DNA from: Cristatella mucedo
Taxonomy: Eukaryota; Bryozoa; Phylactolaemata; Cristatellidae
DNA length: 64,000 bases
Direction of reading: 5' to 3'
Assembly (NCBI GenBank): GCA_009760855.2
Contig: WPIO01000005.1
Span: 7,910,001 to 7,974,000, forward strand
The translations under genes and the position numbers were made by a program. Under the pieces are notes generated by a model, which was not told the DNA's origin, did no database searches, and saw only the letters and a program-made list of their open reading frames with translations. Of the stretch, positions 48,420 to 61,054 are shown piece by piece (position 1 is the first letter of the stretch; each line of letters begins with the position of its first letter).

Positions 48420-51145
48420 AATAAAATTATTACACTTGATAAAGCGTCCTCGGAGAACTCAATCTCTTCCTAGGCGCTTTACATTTGTTGCAAAGGGAAA
48501 CGCGATTGAATGGTGAGTAATATCATGCTTGATAAACAAACGAAATGAATAACATGGTTAGGGGTGACGTGCACAGGGTCAGCATGCAAATGTGGTTAGT
48601 GGCAGCATGCACAGTGTCGGCACGCATAAGCACATGAAGGACGAATCACAGGGACCCACTAAAGGTGTGTTTTTAAGTTCTTTTTAAATTTGGTCAAGTC
48701 AGGGGACGTCGTAAGAATATTTGTGAGTGAGTTCCAGGCTTTGGGAGCATACGAACTAAATGCACGGTCTCCAAAGGATTTGAGGTTTGTACGAGATACG
48801 TGTTAACAATTAGAATATAAATAGGCAAATGGTACGATGCTTAGCCTACTGGAAAGTAGCTATGATTGACAGAATCAAGCCAAAGTATGAGGAAACCTAA
48901 AAGCGAGCGTCACAACTTTAAAGTCGATGCATTGCTTGGCTGGCAGCCAGTGCTGGTCGCGAGAAGTAGTCTGATATGGCAACTGTGATGCTCACGCCAG
49001 ACAACCCTAGATACAGAGTTTTGCACCGGCTGAAAGCGCCTGATAGCACAGGCATGCAGACCAGCAAGCAGTGATTAACAGAAGTTAAGGCGAGATTTAA
49101 CAACTGCATAGGCCAACTTAGATGCGGCATTCCTGTCTAAACAAGCCGGAATTCCAGCAATGTTTTAAAAGCTGAAAGTAGGCGGACTTGATTGTGGAGC
49201 TGATGTGGTCGTCTAACGAAAACTCACATTGGAACATGGCACCTAGTTTTCGTGCAGATTCAACGGGAGATATGCTGTCATAGCTAATTTTGAGCGTTGG
49301 CCTTTCCAATTTCTGAATCACACTTGGTTTGCCCATAACTACTAAGTTGGTTTTACCATTGTTCAATTTAGGAAAATTTGCTGCCATCCGTGTCCGTCTG
49401 TCATCAAAACATGCAGCAATGGAGTTGAGAGAATTCGACTTGCTTAAGGGCTGGGAGGTATCAAGGGAAAGGTACAATGAGTGTCGTCCCCATAAAAGTG
49501 AAAGGTTGTGTTTGGCAATCACTACGGGAAGAAAGAGATTATCAACCATGAAAAGAACAAGACTAAGCCCGGAGCCCAGAGGTACCCCATATTTCTGAGG
49601 TTCCTTGGAGGATCTTTGTCCATTCATATCAATACTCTAGATTCTCACACTGAGATATGATCTGAACCATTGAAAAACAGTGCCAGTAATGCCCGCGCGA
49701 GATGAGAGGCGCTCAATAAGGACTTGATGATCGATACGACCAAAAGCTGATGAAAGATAGAGCAAAAGAAGCAGATATACTCTACCTAAGTTTGCGTTCC
49801 TGAGTAGGTCATTGTACACCCGAAGCAATGCTGACTCTTTATGGCGAATAGCTCTACAACCAGAATAGAACTAACTAACAAGGCTTGAAGTTTCAATATA
49901 TGAGTTCGACTGGTCTGCCACGATTCGTTCCAGTGTCTTTGATAGGAATTGCAGAAGAGAAACTCTGTGCAAGTTGTGCAAGTTCTCTTGGTCTAGGGAT
50001 GCTTTCTTGAGTTGTGGCCTGACAAGAGCCTTTTTGAAAGTTTTTGGGGCATCATCTGCCGCTAATGACATTTATTATGCTACTAATGCACGGAAGCATC
50101 AGATCGGTGCATCCTAGAAACGGGACACTGTGAATAGGGTCTATAGGACTAGTTGTCTTCTTAGAATTGGAAATGAACTTCAGGACGAGGTCACTAGTGA
50201 CTTCATTGAATTTAGACCTTGTGGTACTGCATAGAATTGTAAGACAGGATTCCAGGGGCAATGCTGAACTCTTAGACTCCCTCATCTTGTCCATCTTGTT
50301 GACAATGAAGTTAGAAAAGCGATTAGCTAGATCATCACAGGGCTTACTAGGTTAGAAGCTCACCTGGGAGCGGTCAAGGAGATGCTTGATCTCTACATCA
50401 TTCTTTTTGGATTGTGCATCTATAATTCAAATTTTTTTCATAGGAGCTAGACTCGGCCTGTGCTAGAATTGATTGGTTCAATCTACGGTAGTCCTAGAAT
50501 GCCTGCCGATGGACAGCCAGTCCTGATCCTTTTGTGTGCTTTTTCAAGCTTGCACTTAGTTGATCAAGCTAGTTTAATGTCTATGGTAAACCGTAGACCG
50601 TGTGGGCGAGGGCGCACAGTGCGCTTAGTCAGAGGTGCAAAGTCGTCGAACATGTCAGCTAGTTTCGTGTTGTAGCAATCTACCGAAGATGACAGGTCGG
50701 AAGGCGGACTGAGCAGCAGAGGGACGGCAGATATTTTCGCACGGCCAGCATCAATGTTAAGGGTCTTGCGGTTTCGCGATTTGCAGATGATTTAAGAGGA
50801 AAAAGAGGACGAGGACGAAGCGGAGGAGGGCATACATTGTAGACTGACTGAGATCTGCATGTGGTCAGATAAGTAGAATTTGTTAATAATTGGTGCCGAA
50901 AAGTGAAGTTGTATGAGAAAATCTGGTCGAGTGTGTGACCCTTGATGTGGGTGGGGCCACGCACGTGAGCCACAAGAGACAATGATAAACGCAATTCACA
51001 AAGTTCATTGCTGAAGGCATCAGATGAGTTACCAAAGTGAATTTTTAAATAACCCATAACGAGGAACGATTGGTTTCTTGCACACAGAATCGAAATGAGA
51101 TCGGAGAAATCAGATATAAAGGAGGACTTTGTACATGTTGATGTT
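48420..51145 (-). mobile_element. Longest L2-type LINE copy: endonuclease and RT remnants
   Basis: Reading on the minus strand from 51130: an APE-type endonuclease C-terminal part (FISDFSDLISILCARNQSFL, then GPTHIKGHTLDQIFS), linker, RT fingers and palm (49828-49118) and C-terminal region, then 3' UTR, hairpin (48441-48480) and AAT repeat tail. The active-site box is destroyed (LLWGRHSLYLS where YADDTQ is expected), and several stops break the frame. This copy shows that the family has the two-domain APE-RT layout of L2/CR1-type elements. It sits between gene B exons 3 and 4. Confidence 0.82.
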
Positions 51146-51232
51146 GCAAATGTAAAGCGCCAAGAAATAGATTGAGTTCTCTGGGGGCGCTTTATCAAGT
51201 ATATTATAATTATTATTATTACTATTATTACA
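51146..51232 (+). mobile_element. Isolated L2-type 3' tail in opposite orientation
   Basis: Only the terminal hairpin (AAAGCGCCAAGAAATAGATT...GGGGGCGCTTT) and ATT tail are present, abutting the 5' end of the minus-strand copy. This is either an extreme 5' truncation or a tail-only insertion. Confidence 0.65.
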
Positions 51233-51748
51233 TGGTCAATAGACTACTGCCATCATCGGTAGCTTGTTGTCATGTGAAATTAAGGCAATCGATTCGAAAG
51301 AATAAACATCTATGTTAACCAATAAGCATCACAATTTTAATTGTCATCTACAATAATATTTCCAAGTACAATGAATATTGTAAATACGAGAGCCTTGAGC
51401 CTATCAGTTCATTTTAGTACTAGCTGCCTAAGGGTGGATGCATGTCTGCCTTTTCTCGAGATCGCAGCAAGTGGCTATAAGCATCTGCCAAACCAGTTGT
51501 GTAGCATCTGCAATTAACCTATTAAGGTAATGGGGAAAAGGTAGTATTTTGATGTATCTCTAAAAGATATTTGTTTCAAGAGACTCGAAACCCTCGTGTT
51601 TCTCTTTTGCACTCACCTCCGAGAGCTGAACAGAGTACTTGCTCCTGGTGAACATCCACTGTAAGATATGAAACGTCTATCCCATATAACTTTTATTTTG
51701 CAACGCAAATTCGCCACTATTAAAAAAAACTAGGACTTTTTTGCTCAC

Positions 51749-51862
51749 CGTTTTGGCAGAATTCTCCATGAGCATCTGGAGTACACAGGCATGTCACATT
51801 TGCCACATTGTCAATGCAGGTAGCGAAGTTATGACAAGGACCTGATAGACACTCGTCGATTT
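51749..51862 (-). CDS. Gene B exon 3: membrane-proximal EGF-like module
   Basis: The exon is 114 bp and phase 1-1, with acceptor CGTCTTTATTAG and donor AACG|GTGAGC. It is one six-cysteine EGF module starting EIDECLSGPCHNFATCIDNV, with VTCLC and EFCQN at the end. Length and boundaries equal gene A exon 3. It is much more AT-rich at third positions than the gene A copy. Confidence 0.88.
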
Positions 51863-52779
51863 CTAATAAAGACGAAAAATTAATGAAATATAGCCAAATA
51901 ATATTAGGGCGGGCATTTAAAGGCATATTTACCAGCATTCCTACTTATTAAAGCAAGAAAGTCCGCCCGTCTTTTCGTCACGCAGCAAAATGGCAAGAAA
52001 GTCCGTCCTCCCGTCTCGCGGCAAGATAGCTCAGTGTTGTCTTCCGTGACCAGTACTTCAAGAGCCATAGCAGAGACCCAGTGCAGGCATTTTGAATTAT
52101 GAGATTTCTTTTTAAACGTTGCTCTCGTTCATCGTTCTTAACTATTAATTTTCCACATCAAATCAAGCGAGAAAGTCCCTCCCTCCTTCACGCGGCAAGA
52201 TGGAGCAGCGTTGTCTTCCGCGTCTGCTTCTGAGACGGAAATTGAGGAGTGCAAACCTAGGGAGGTAAGTTTGTAATGCTTCGAAAAATTACTGGCCGTG
52301 CAGAGCTATGATGGACGCAGAAAGGTTATTTAAGGCTTCTTCTTTGGCGGGAAACTAAGGCCGTGCGGACGTTTTAGTAGATAGTCCAGGCTGAGCAGAC
52401 AATTGCATTCATTCCAACCTTCCGCGAAAGCTAAGGAGAACATCGAGGCTTTAAGAACGGCGTGTGCTTTAGCTTGCTTGCGACGAAAGGGCGGCGTGCA
52501 CAACTTTCGGACGAGCAGAGACGTGAGATGCAACAACGCAAAACGCAACAATTATGCTGAGCGGTGCCAGGATGAGGCGAACCGACACGAAAAGTGCAAT
52601 GGCTAAGTGAAGCGAGTGCACAGATTCACTCTTATGTACATGTTAACTTGTATATGAGCAGAATTTTTTAGTTAGTCCGTCACTGTAACTGCAGTTACTT
52701 TTACATAGCCTTCGGTTGATTATGAATAGTCGTCAATACGACTGTTCAGCGTCGATAGAATGTCAAAAATGGAGATTAT

Positions 52780-53575
52780 TTTCTCATTTGCATCAGTAGC
52801 TGCAACATGCTCTCTCATAGTTAAAATCGAACATTTAAATGCTAGAAATAAACAGAGACATGAAACTTGGAGGGTTTTACCATGCGTGGCCTTGGAATTA
52901 CTGCAGCTTTCGCTCTCTGAACTAGGACCCCTTTTCGGCAGCCCAAAGTGAAAGCTGGCACTTCTGGCGTTTGTCATCTCTACCACTTGGACCAGCCGAG
53001 TTGGCGTACTAGAAAGCGGCCATAGTGAGCGCGACGGAACGGAAGTCGTGCTGCGCCGCCTGCCTTTGGTAAGCGTCGAACGTATGTAGCCCACGAGTCT
53101 TCGCGGGGCTCACTATATAGTTAATATAGATTGAAATATTGTCAGCACGTCCAAACGTTCTGTGAAAGCAACTCATTCTGATTCGCAGCACTGCGCTCAC
53201 GAATAAGAGCTCTAAGCTTTATAGTCAGTGGGGCTTTGAAGGCAGCTAGGTCAGTGGACACTCACGTCCGCCTTCCAAAGTAGTTTACTTTTCCAAAGTT
53301 TTTCACGGGTTCAAGCTAATTTCCATACAAACCCTGTGGTTTCCACCCGCCACTATGTATAAACCAGCGAGTTTTAACACCGTGAATTGCGAATAAGATG
53401 CAAGAGGAGTGAAGGTAAGCTTACTTATCGCAGACAACAACGAGAAAAAAGCAACAATGGAAACCATGCAGTGCCACAATGCCGAAAGCTCAACAGAAGC
53501 GTCATGTGCGGTAAACTCTACAACATTAAAAGACTAAAGAAGTAGCTCGCGAACTTGTCCCTGTCAAAGCTCATC
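52780..53575 (+). repeat. Unclassified interspersed repeat, copy 2
   Basis: It matches 23380-24060 over a similar length in the same block order, including CACTATATAGTTAATA and CTAATTTCCATAC, CCACCCGCCACTATGTA. No terminal repeats or coding frame are seen. It is followed within 80 bp by a truncated SINE. Confidence 0.55.
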
Positions 53576-53648
53576 GAACTTCTTACTTATGACAAGGTCA
53601 AGAACAAAAAGTGTCTGAATTTGATATTCAATGTGAAAGCATATGATG

Positions 53649-53740
53649 ACTGAGGTCATGAGCTTGAGCACCGTGGCACATGCGAAGCGATCGAATAGAG
53701 ATTAAGATCGCTTAGAGTGCTATACAAATGAGTTGTACTG
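53649..53740 (+). mobile_element. SINE family 1, 5'-truncated copy
   Basis: It starts at the box-B region (GAGCTTGAGCACC) and continues GCACATGCGAAGCG, TAGAGATTAAGATCGCTTAG and GTGCTATACAAATGAGTT. The end is nearly identical to the copy at 18158-18310. Confidence 0.6.
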
Positions 53741-54610
53741 TGGCGTTATCATTTTATTCGAACACTTTACGACCTGGGTCTTAGTAGAGAGTTTTTGCAT
53801 GACAGTAGGTCGTCTTACCTCTTAGAAACGGCTTACCTGTAGGTTAGCGGCGGCACTCATGCCCACATTCAATGACCAGCTAAATTTCCCAATCATCCTA
53901 GGTCTCGGCTGCATACATTGCAGCCACTCAGCTGGGACTTTAACCGCGAGATAAGTTATTCAGGTCGTGTAATGGCGTACAGCATGCTTTGCTGAGGCTG
54001 CCTGCTGACTATTGCTGGACTGGCGCACTGGCGGCACCTCCATCAGGGTAGGTATAGGAAACTATTTTGAGCATGCCACCAAACGGCAATTGTTTAGGTC
54101 ATACACGACGCTATCTAATTCTTTCGCACAGTTGGTCTCTACTAAGCTGCACTTTCTATTTTCAAGCATCATACTCATTCTTAATGAAATTAGAATCTCT
54201 AGTTTATACCAGCGAGCTCAGGTAACTGTCATTCGCATTCAGACCGAAGGAAAAGGCATCGATGGGTGGTTAATAATGAGCCGATAAAGATTAACAGCGA
54301 TAATGAAAGCCATCTGGTGACACGAAGTGGGGCAGCGTGGAAAGCTTCGGTTTACTCCTGAAAGATCCCGGTGGTGACATTTTAAAGTGGGTACATTTCA
54401 AGAAACGAGTTAGATTTTAGCGAACATAATGCAGTGGCAGCAATTCGATGAGGAAGTAAGTACAGTACGTCATTGGGAACTAAAATTACAAGTAATTTAA
54501 TGTATCTCTGCCAGTAACTCCAGAAAGCATTAAAGACAGTGTTGGGTGTTGTGCATGAGAGCTTGTTAAAGCGCACTCAGAGCCTAAGCCTAAGCGGTTT
54601 TTGATGCGCA

Positions 54611-54820
54611 TACGGAAGCCGAGCAGACGAGTGGAAGCCGAGCAGACGAGTGGAAGCCGAGCAGACGAGCGGAAGCCAGCAGACGAGCTGAAGCCAGCAG
54701 ACGAGCGGAAGCCAGCAGACGAGCGGAAGCCAGCAGACGAGCGGAAGCCAGCAGACGAGCGGAAGCCAGCAGACGAGCGGAAGCCAGCAGACGAGCGGAA
54801 GCCGAACAGACGAGTCGAAA
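54611..54820. repeat. 18-bp minisatellite (19-bp units at the edges)
   Basis: About seven copies of GAAGCCAGCAGACGAGCG are flanked by three or four copies of a 19-bp variant GAAGCCGAGCAGACGAGTG. The 18-bp units read ADERKP repeatedly on the plus strand. No splice site or start context supports a gene. Confidence 0.9.
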
Positions 54821-54892
54821 GTGACACCCTCTTCTCAGCGGAAAACAGCTCAGTCTTAGAGCATATACTTAAGTGCACGACTAGCGAATGCA

Positions 54893-55262
54893 ATAATAAT
54901 AATAATAATAATAATAATTTACTTGATAAAGCGCCCTCAGAGAACTTAATCTCTTTCTAGGCGCTTTACATTTGCTGCAAAGGGAAATGCAATTAGATGG
55001 TAAGTAAAATCATGCTTGAAAAACAAACAAAATGAATAACATGGTTAGTAGGGTGACATGCACAGGGTTAGCATGCAAATGTGGTTAGTGGCAGCATGCA
55101 CAGTGTCAGCACGCATATGCACGTGAAGGACGAATCACAGGGACCCACTAAATGATGTCCTAAATAGGCGTGTTTTTAAGTTCCTTTTAAATGTGGTCAG
55201 GTCAGGGGATGTTCTGACGCAGGTCGGGAGGGAGTTCCAAGCTTTGGGAGCATACGAACACA
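54893..55262 (-). mobile_element. L2-type LINE, short 5'-truncated copy
   Basis: It starts with an AAT repeat of about nine units, then the perfect-stem hairpin and 3' UTR, and is cut within the last 60 codons of the ORF. It begins about 70 bp from the minisatellite. Confidence 0.78.
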
Positions 55263-55264
55263 AT

Positions 55265-56750
55265 ATCCTTATTTCATACTTTTACTGGGCTGCCTATACT
55301 TTTCTTTACGGGTGCGTGTTTCGGGCATCAAGCAGCGAGACGCCGAAACGAGCTGTTTTCGAAAGGGCCGCCACTCGGGCCTTGCCGTAGCGGGATAAAG
55401 TTACGTATTGGTAATAACTTTTAAATTAATTGTTGGGTTCAAGTGCCAATATCGTGCGCATTTCATGCGGCGCAGCCACGCAATTCAGCAGGTGCAGCTG
55501 CTTTATATGTTTGATGAGGGCGGCGCGCTCAAGTAGGCAGCTGCTCTTTATTCAGCAAAATTAGCAAATCATTATTCAGCTTTATTCAGCATAATTAGCA
55601 TATCTGTCTTTTTAATTTGCTATGGTAACAGAGAGATTCATTACAGAGTCTGCATCTATCACCAGCTGCAGTTGGTATGCCTGTTTTCTCAGCCAAGAAT
55701 AAAAGCTTTTGGATATGGGTGGGTCTCTTAGCGTAAAAGCAATTAGTTCTTATGGGCAAGCGACACTGTGCAATTGCCAGAAAATGTAAAGCGTTCTGGA
55801 TTTGGAGCGTCAGAAGAAATTTGCTTAAGACTTCAAAGTTATTGATCTTTTATTAGATGTTTCTGGGGACTAGTACTTGCTTAGTATACAGACGGCACGT
55901 ACCTCAGTGAACTCAAAGTTTCGTAGGCGAGAGACATACGGCTAACTCCACTCTTAGTTGTTGGTTCAAGTTGTAGATTCAAACTGGCAGGCTGAACATC
56001 AGGCATATCTATTACACGAGCCAATTATACACTCCTGTGGTCTGAAAGCTTAATATCTTACTCATACCGAGCTAAACTACTTGAATTGCAGCGAGTGGTG
56101 CTTGTAGAATAAATATTTGCCAATTTAATTAACACAATTGACAATCTTTCCCTATGGGAGACCTATTAAATATTAACCATTCAATTCGACTCCATGCCTA
56201 TTTTAATCCTTGCCAGATGCCTAGATTTGATTCTTCAAGGTAAGTGAAACTTAGTAAATTTATCATAAGCCTCGGGTTATGTCCGGGCATCTTTGAAAGA
56301 GGCTGTTGTCTGGCATCGACTTATTAGGAAATCGACACTGAACCAGGAGAGTTTAAGCAACTTCCGCCCAGTCTCGCTACTACGATTCCTTTTAAAGAGT
56401 CTGGAGTGATTAGTGGCATATATATTAAAGATTGTTTGCTACTAATTTAATTTTGGCTATACTTTTAGATAAGCCTCCCCATTGAATATCGGAAATCTAA
56501 GAACCAATGAGGCTTGCAGAAATTGCCATTGCTAGTAAAGGAAAAGCAAATTACTCTCTCTCTGATTATGTTAACATATAATTTTCCACGCAATAGATGC
56601 AATGGAAACCGAATAGGTTTAAATACTTTGAGTAAAACGTATAAAAATATCTGTGGCTATACGACGTAGCATTTTTAAAATCTTATCGATCAAAATCTAC
56701 TATGAGTACGTTAAGTAAGTGAAGTAGTTTTATCATATTTTTTAGTTTCT
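55265..56750. other. Gene B intron 2, nothing recognised
   Basis: AT-rich sequence without supportable features. Confidence 0.35.
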
Positions 56751-56754
56751 TATC

Positions 56755-57145
56755 GCATCTGATAATAAAAATAATGATATATGTGCTATGGTGCTCTCAG
56801 AAAACTCAATCTCTTTCTAGGCACTTTACATTGGCTGCAAAGGAAGCACGATCGGATGGTTACTGGTTGCATGCTACGATGACAACTATCGTAACATGGT
56901 TAGAGGTGACATACACAGGGTCAGTTTGAAAATATGATTAGTAGCAGCTTGCACAGTCTCAGCACGCATAAGCGCCAAAAGACGAATCACATGGACCCAC
57001 TAAATGGTGTGATAAACAGATGCTTTTTAGCCTCTTTTTAAATGTCGTCATGTCAGGAGATGCTAAGACACCAGTCGGAAGTGAGTTCTAGGCTTTGGGA
57101 GCATAAGAACTAACGGCACAGTCTAGAAAGGATCTAAAGTTTCTA
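56755..57145 (-). mobile_element. L2-type LINE 3' fragment
   Basis: It shows an AAT-rich left edge, a decayed hairpin (GTGCTCTCAGAAAACTCAAT...) and 3' UTR through the region encoding the APKAWN block. Confidence 0.65.
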
Positions 57146-57399
57146 GCTTGAGCGTTTCAACAGTGCTAGGTATTGTCGCTCACTCGTTGATGTTCTTGTT
57201 TCCAGCCTTTGTGAAACGAATCGGAAAGAGATCTTTTCTCTTATAGTGAAATAAAAATACTTAAACGCAATGTTCTTTCGTCCGTGTACTACTTATATCT
57301 TCATAATGAAAACTAATCCAAATTTTTAACCTGCCAGCCTAAAGTTGGAACACGACTGCTTTAAGGCACTTACAATTCGCACGCGAAATAAAACAGTGT

Positions 57400-59165
57400 G
57401 ATTAATAATAACTTGATAAAGCGCCCTCGGAGAACTCAATCCCTTTCTAGGCGCTTTACATTTGCTGCAAAATAAGCACGATTGAATAGTTAGTGGTAGC
57501 ATGCTCAGTCAACAACAAGAATAGCATGGTTATTGGCGGGATGCACAGGGTCAGCATGCAAGTATAGTTAGTGGCTTCATGCACAGTACCACCACGCATA
57601 AGCACATAAATAACGAATCACAGAGACTCACAAAATGCTGTCATAAATTAGTGCTTTTTTTAGTTTCTAGTTTAATGCGTTCAATTCAGGGGATATCGTG
57701 ATGCAAGTTGGTAGTGAGTTCTAGGCTACAGATAGGACCATACGAACTAAAGGCACGGTCTCCAAAAGATTTGAGGTTTGTACGAGGTATAGGTAAACTG
57801 TTGGATTCCGAAAACCGGTGGTACGATGCTTGGCCTGGTGAGGGAGTAGATCTGAGAGATAGGCTGGAGCCAAAGAATGAAGTGACCTAAAAGTGAGCGA
57901 CAAAACCTTGAAGTCGATCTGTTGCTTGACAGGGAGCCAGTGCAGGTTGGCGAGAAGTGGTGTGATGTGGCAACTGCGACGCTCACGACAGACAAGCCTA
58001 GCTGCAGTTTTGCACCACCTGTTAGAGCCTGATTGCACTTGCCGGTAGACCAGCGAGCAATGAGTTACAGAAGTCAAGACTGGATGTCACAAATGCATGG
58101 ACAAACTTAGATGCAGTATTCGTGTATATACATGCCCAAATACTAGCAATATTATGTAGGTCAGTGGTTTCCATCCTGTGGGTCGCGACACTTTGGGGAT
58201 TGAACGACCCTTTCACAGGGTCGCCTAAGACCAACGGAAAACACGCATTTCCACATTTTGCACACAATATTTTTATAGTTAGGCGTCGCTGCAACATGAG
58301 GAACTTTATAAAAGGGTTGCGGCATTGAGATGGTTGAGGAACTATATAAAAGGGTCGCTGCATTGGTAAGGTTGAGAACCACTGATTTAGCTGAAAGTAG
58401 GCAGACGTGGTTGTGGAGCTGATGTGGTCATCTAAGGAAAGGTCACTTTGAAAAACGATATCTAGATTTCGCGCAGATTCAAAAGGAGATTTTCTGGCAG
58501 AGCCGATTTTGAGCGTTAGTCTTTCCAATTTCTTTATTATACTTCGCTTGCCCATTATTGGTGAGTTGTTTTTAACATCATTCAATTAAAGAAAATTTGC
58601 TGCCATCGATATGCGGATGCCATTAATACATGCAGCAAGGGAGTTGAGAGAATTCGACGTGCTCGAGGGCGGGGAGGGATCAGAGCGAAGGTACAACTGA
58701 GTGTCATCCGCAGAGAAGTGAAAGCCTAGTTGGTGCATGGCAATGACATCGGCAAGGGGAAGAAATTAATCTGTGAAAAGAACAGGACCAAACACGGAGC
58801 CCTGAGCTGTACTACATATTTCAGAGGTACCTCGGATGATCCTTGTCCATTCACATCAATACCCAGGAGTCTCTCACGGAGATAGGATCTGAACCATTGC
58901 AGAGCAGTGCCAGTAATGCCGAGGCGAGATTAGAGGCACTGAAAAAGGACTTTTTGGTTGATAGCATCAAAACCTGATGAAATATTGAGCAAACAAAAGC
59001 AGAGATATTCTACCCGTGTCTGCATTCCTAAGTAAGTCGTTTTACACCTACAGAAATGCCGACTCTGCGGCGTGATTAGCAGCTAAACCAGACCCGAACT
59101 AACTAGCAAGGCTTGAAGTTTCAATATTTGAGTTCAGCTTGTCTGCCACAACTCGTTCCAGCAAG
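57400..59165 (-). mobile_element. L2-type LINE copy interrupted by a hAT-type element
   Basis: The element runs from the AATAATAA tail and hairpin at the left through the C-terminal RT region and into the RT fingers at the right. Frames are broken. A 223-bp DNA element splits it at 58162-58384. Confidence 0.78.
58162..58384. mobile_element. hAT-type non-autonomous DNA transposon (MITE)
   Basis: The ends are CAGTGGTTTCCATCC and GGTTGAGAACCACTG, imperfect terminal inverted repeats of the hAT type. The 8-bp flanks ATGTAGGT (58154-58161) and ATTTAGCT (58385-58392) agree at 6 of 8 positions. Uninterrupted L2 copies have ATGTAGCT-like sequence here, so the target duplication is clear. A 40-bp tandem duplication (GAGGAACT.TATAAAAGGGT) lies near the right end. 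No transposase frame. Confidence 0.82.
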
Positions 59166-59397
59166 ACAACCAACAAAGGTGATCAAGTTTGTTTCCACTG
59201 TTAGTCGTGGACGTCGCTTTCCTTTCTTACTCTTTCTTACTTATACTCGTTCAGCAGAACCCTCAATATACTATCTGTTGTTAATTTCTTTAAAGAAAGT
59301 ATATTCAGTGCGGATGAATGCACACCAGGTTCGGAAATGACCCTGCTGAACGCCAGCCGAGCGCCAAGGATGTATGAAACTAATTTACTCGAATTAC

Positions 59398-59613
59398 CTG
59401 TTTCGCATACTTTGCCCGTGTATCCAGGCAGACAGTGACAGCCAAAGTCGTGATCGAGTGGCTTGTCCAAACGGTAGCAGCCATTGAGCTGGCTGGTGTT
59501 GGACTGGCACGGATAGCTCCACTCGATGCAAACGGTGTCGCTGTCGCACAGTTTGCTGCTCCAGCCGGGCTTGCATGTGCATGAAAAGTCGTTCACTGAG
59601 TTCGAGCAGTTTC
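59398..59613 (-). CDS. Gene B exon 2: one and a half EGF-like modules
   Basis: The exon is 216 bp (one codon shorter than in gene A) and phase 1-1, with acceptor GTGTTCCATAG and donor ACAG|GTAATT. It completes one EGF module (NCSNSVNDFSCTCKPGW) and adds the atypical module with GCYRLDKPLDHDFGCHC and PGYTGKVC. NCS and NTS are possible glycosylation sequons. Confidence 0.88.
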
Positions 59614-59719
59614 CTATGGAACACCAGCGCCCCCGACGAACTCACAAAGCTGCCACCCATCTCGATTGTCTTCTCCAAAATTCGCACCTGCGCAAAGGCG
59701 CCTGACGACGATCGTCAGG

Positions 59720-60015
59720 CGCCAGCACGCACAAGCACATGAAAAAGTAAAGAACACCTAGCTGTGAGGAACGCCTGCGCTTTAGCTTCTTTTCAAAGTT
59801 TTTCCAATGAGGAATGTCGTGACATCAGTCGGGAGTGCCTTTCAGGCTTGCGGTGAAACTTACGGTACAATGTCCAAAGAGTTTGAGATTGGTTCGAGGC
59901 ATAGCTAGGCAATTTGAGTCAGATGAGTGGATGATAAGATGCGCAGCCAATCGGGAAGAAGTTTTGGCTGGTAGGCTGAAGCCGAAGAAGGAAGGAACCT
60001 AAACGTGAGTGACAA
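59720..60015 (-). mobile_element. Decayed L2-type LINE fragment
   Basis: This remnant of the RT C-terminal region lacks the terminal hairpin. It lies in the intron between gene B exons 1 and 2. Confidence 0.5.
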
Positions 60016-60016
60016 G

Positions 60017-60490
60017 AAAACTGAATCTCTTTTCAGGCACTTTACATTTTGCTGTGAAGGATTCACGATCGAATGGTCAGTGGTAGCAGGCTCGATAAAA
60101 AAAAAACAATAATAGTATGGTTAGTAGTTACATTTACAGGATCAGCGTGCAAGTTTGCTTAGTGGCAGCATTCACAGTGTCGGGAAGCGTTAGTACATAA
60201 AGGATGAATAACAGGAACCCACTAAATGCAGTCATTAATAAGTGCGTTATTAGTTTCTTTTTAAATGTCGTCAAGTCAGAGACGTCGTGAAGCAAGTCGC
60301 GAGTGAATTCCAGGCTTTGGGAGCTTACAGTACGGTCTCCGAAGGATTTGAGGTTTTTACTAGGTATGAGTAAACAGTTAGATTCCGAATACGGAGTACG
60401 ATGCTTAGCTTGGTGGGGGAGTAGATCGGATCGGTTGGCTGGAGCCAAATAATGAAGGGACCTGAAAGTGAGTGACAAAATTAGTCTTGT
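60017..60490 (-). mobile_element. L2-type LINE 3' fragment
   Basis: It begins with a partial hairpin (GAAAACTGAATCTCTTTTCAGG) and covers the 3' UTR and the end of the RT ORF (SLTFRSLHYLAPANRSDLLP in a broken frame). Confidence 0.65.
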
Positions 60491-60872
60491 TTGACTCAAA
60501 AATAAAGTTCAGGATGTTGTCAGCAGTGGCAGGCTGGAATGCAGAGATTTAAGTGGTGCAACGAAATGAAGGACATGAGTCCTTCACTTGGTGATGGTAC
60601 TAAGTTAGAGGGGTCCAGTGAGGATACGGCTACCTTAGAGGTGAACTCTCTGAAACTCTTACATGATAAGCTACGAGCTGCGTAGGCTGCAAGTTGGTGC
60701 TGTGAGCAGAAGATGTCGCCGAGGTCATTAAAGCTTTGAAGTTTTTGTCTGGCATGCTGGAGCTAAGCTTCATTGCTCGGCCGAGACCCTGAGACTTTGA
60801 ACGTCTCCTAGCTTCAACGAAGCGCACCGAATGTGCCGCTACTGAACGAGCTGAGTAGAAGCGTTTTCTTAC

Positions 60873-61049
60873 CGTGCAGGCATGGACTCGACAGGCAGTT
60901 GTCGATCACGGAGCCGCACAGTGCGCCCGTGTAGCCGACTGCGCACGTGCACACGATGGGGTAGGGCGGCACGGGTCCTTCTGTGCACGTGGCGGCATTC
61001 TGACAAGGCCCACTAGCGCATCCTGATATCCGCTGGTCACACGTTACTC
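60873..61049 (-). CDS. Gene B exon 1 (first visible): EGF-like modules
   Basis: The exon is 177 bp and phase 1-1, with acceptor ATCCTATCCTATAG and donor CACG|GTAAGAAA. It starts with the last Cys of a preceding EGF (GVTCDQ), then a full module (GCASGPCQNAATCTEGP, VCTCAVGYTGALC), then half of the next (IDNCLSSPCLHG). The gene must continue upstream; I found no further EGF exon between here and the window end. Confidence 0.87.
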
Positions 61050-61054
61050 CTATA

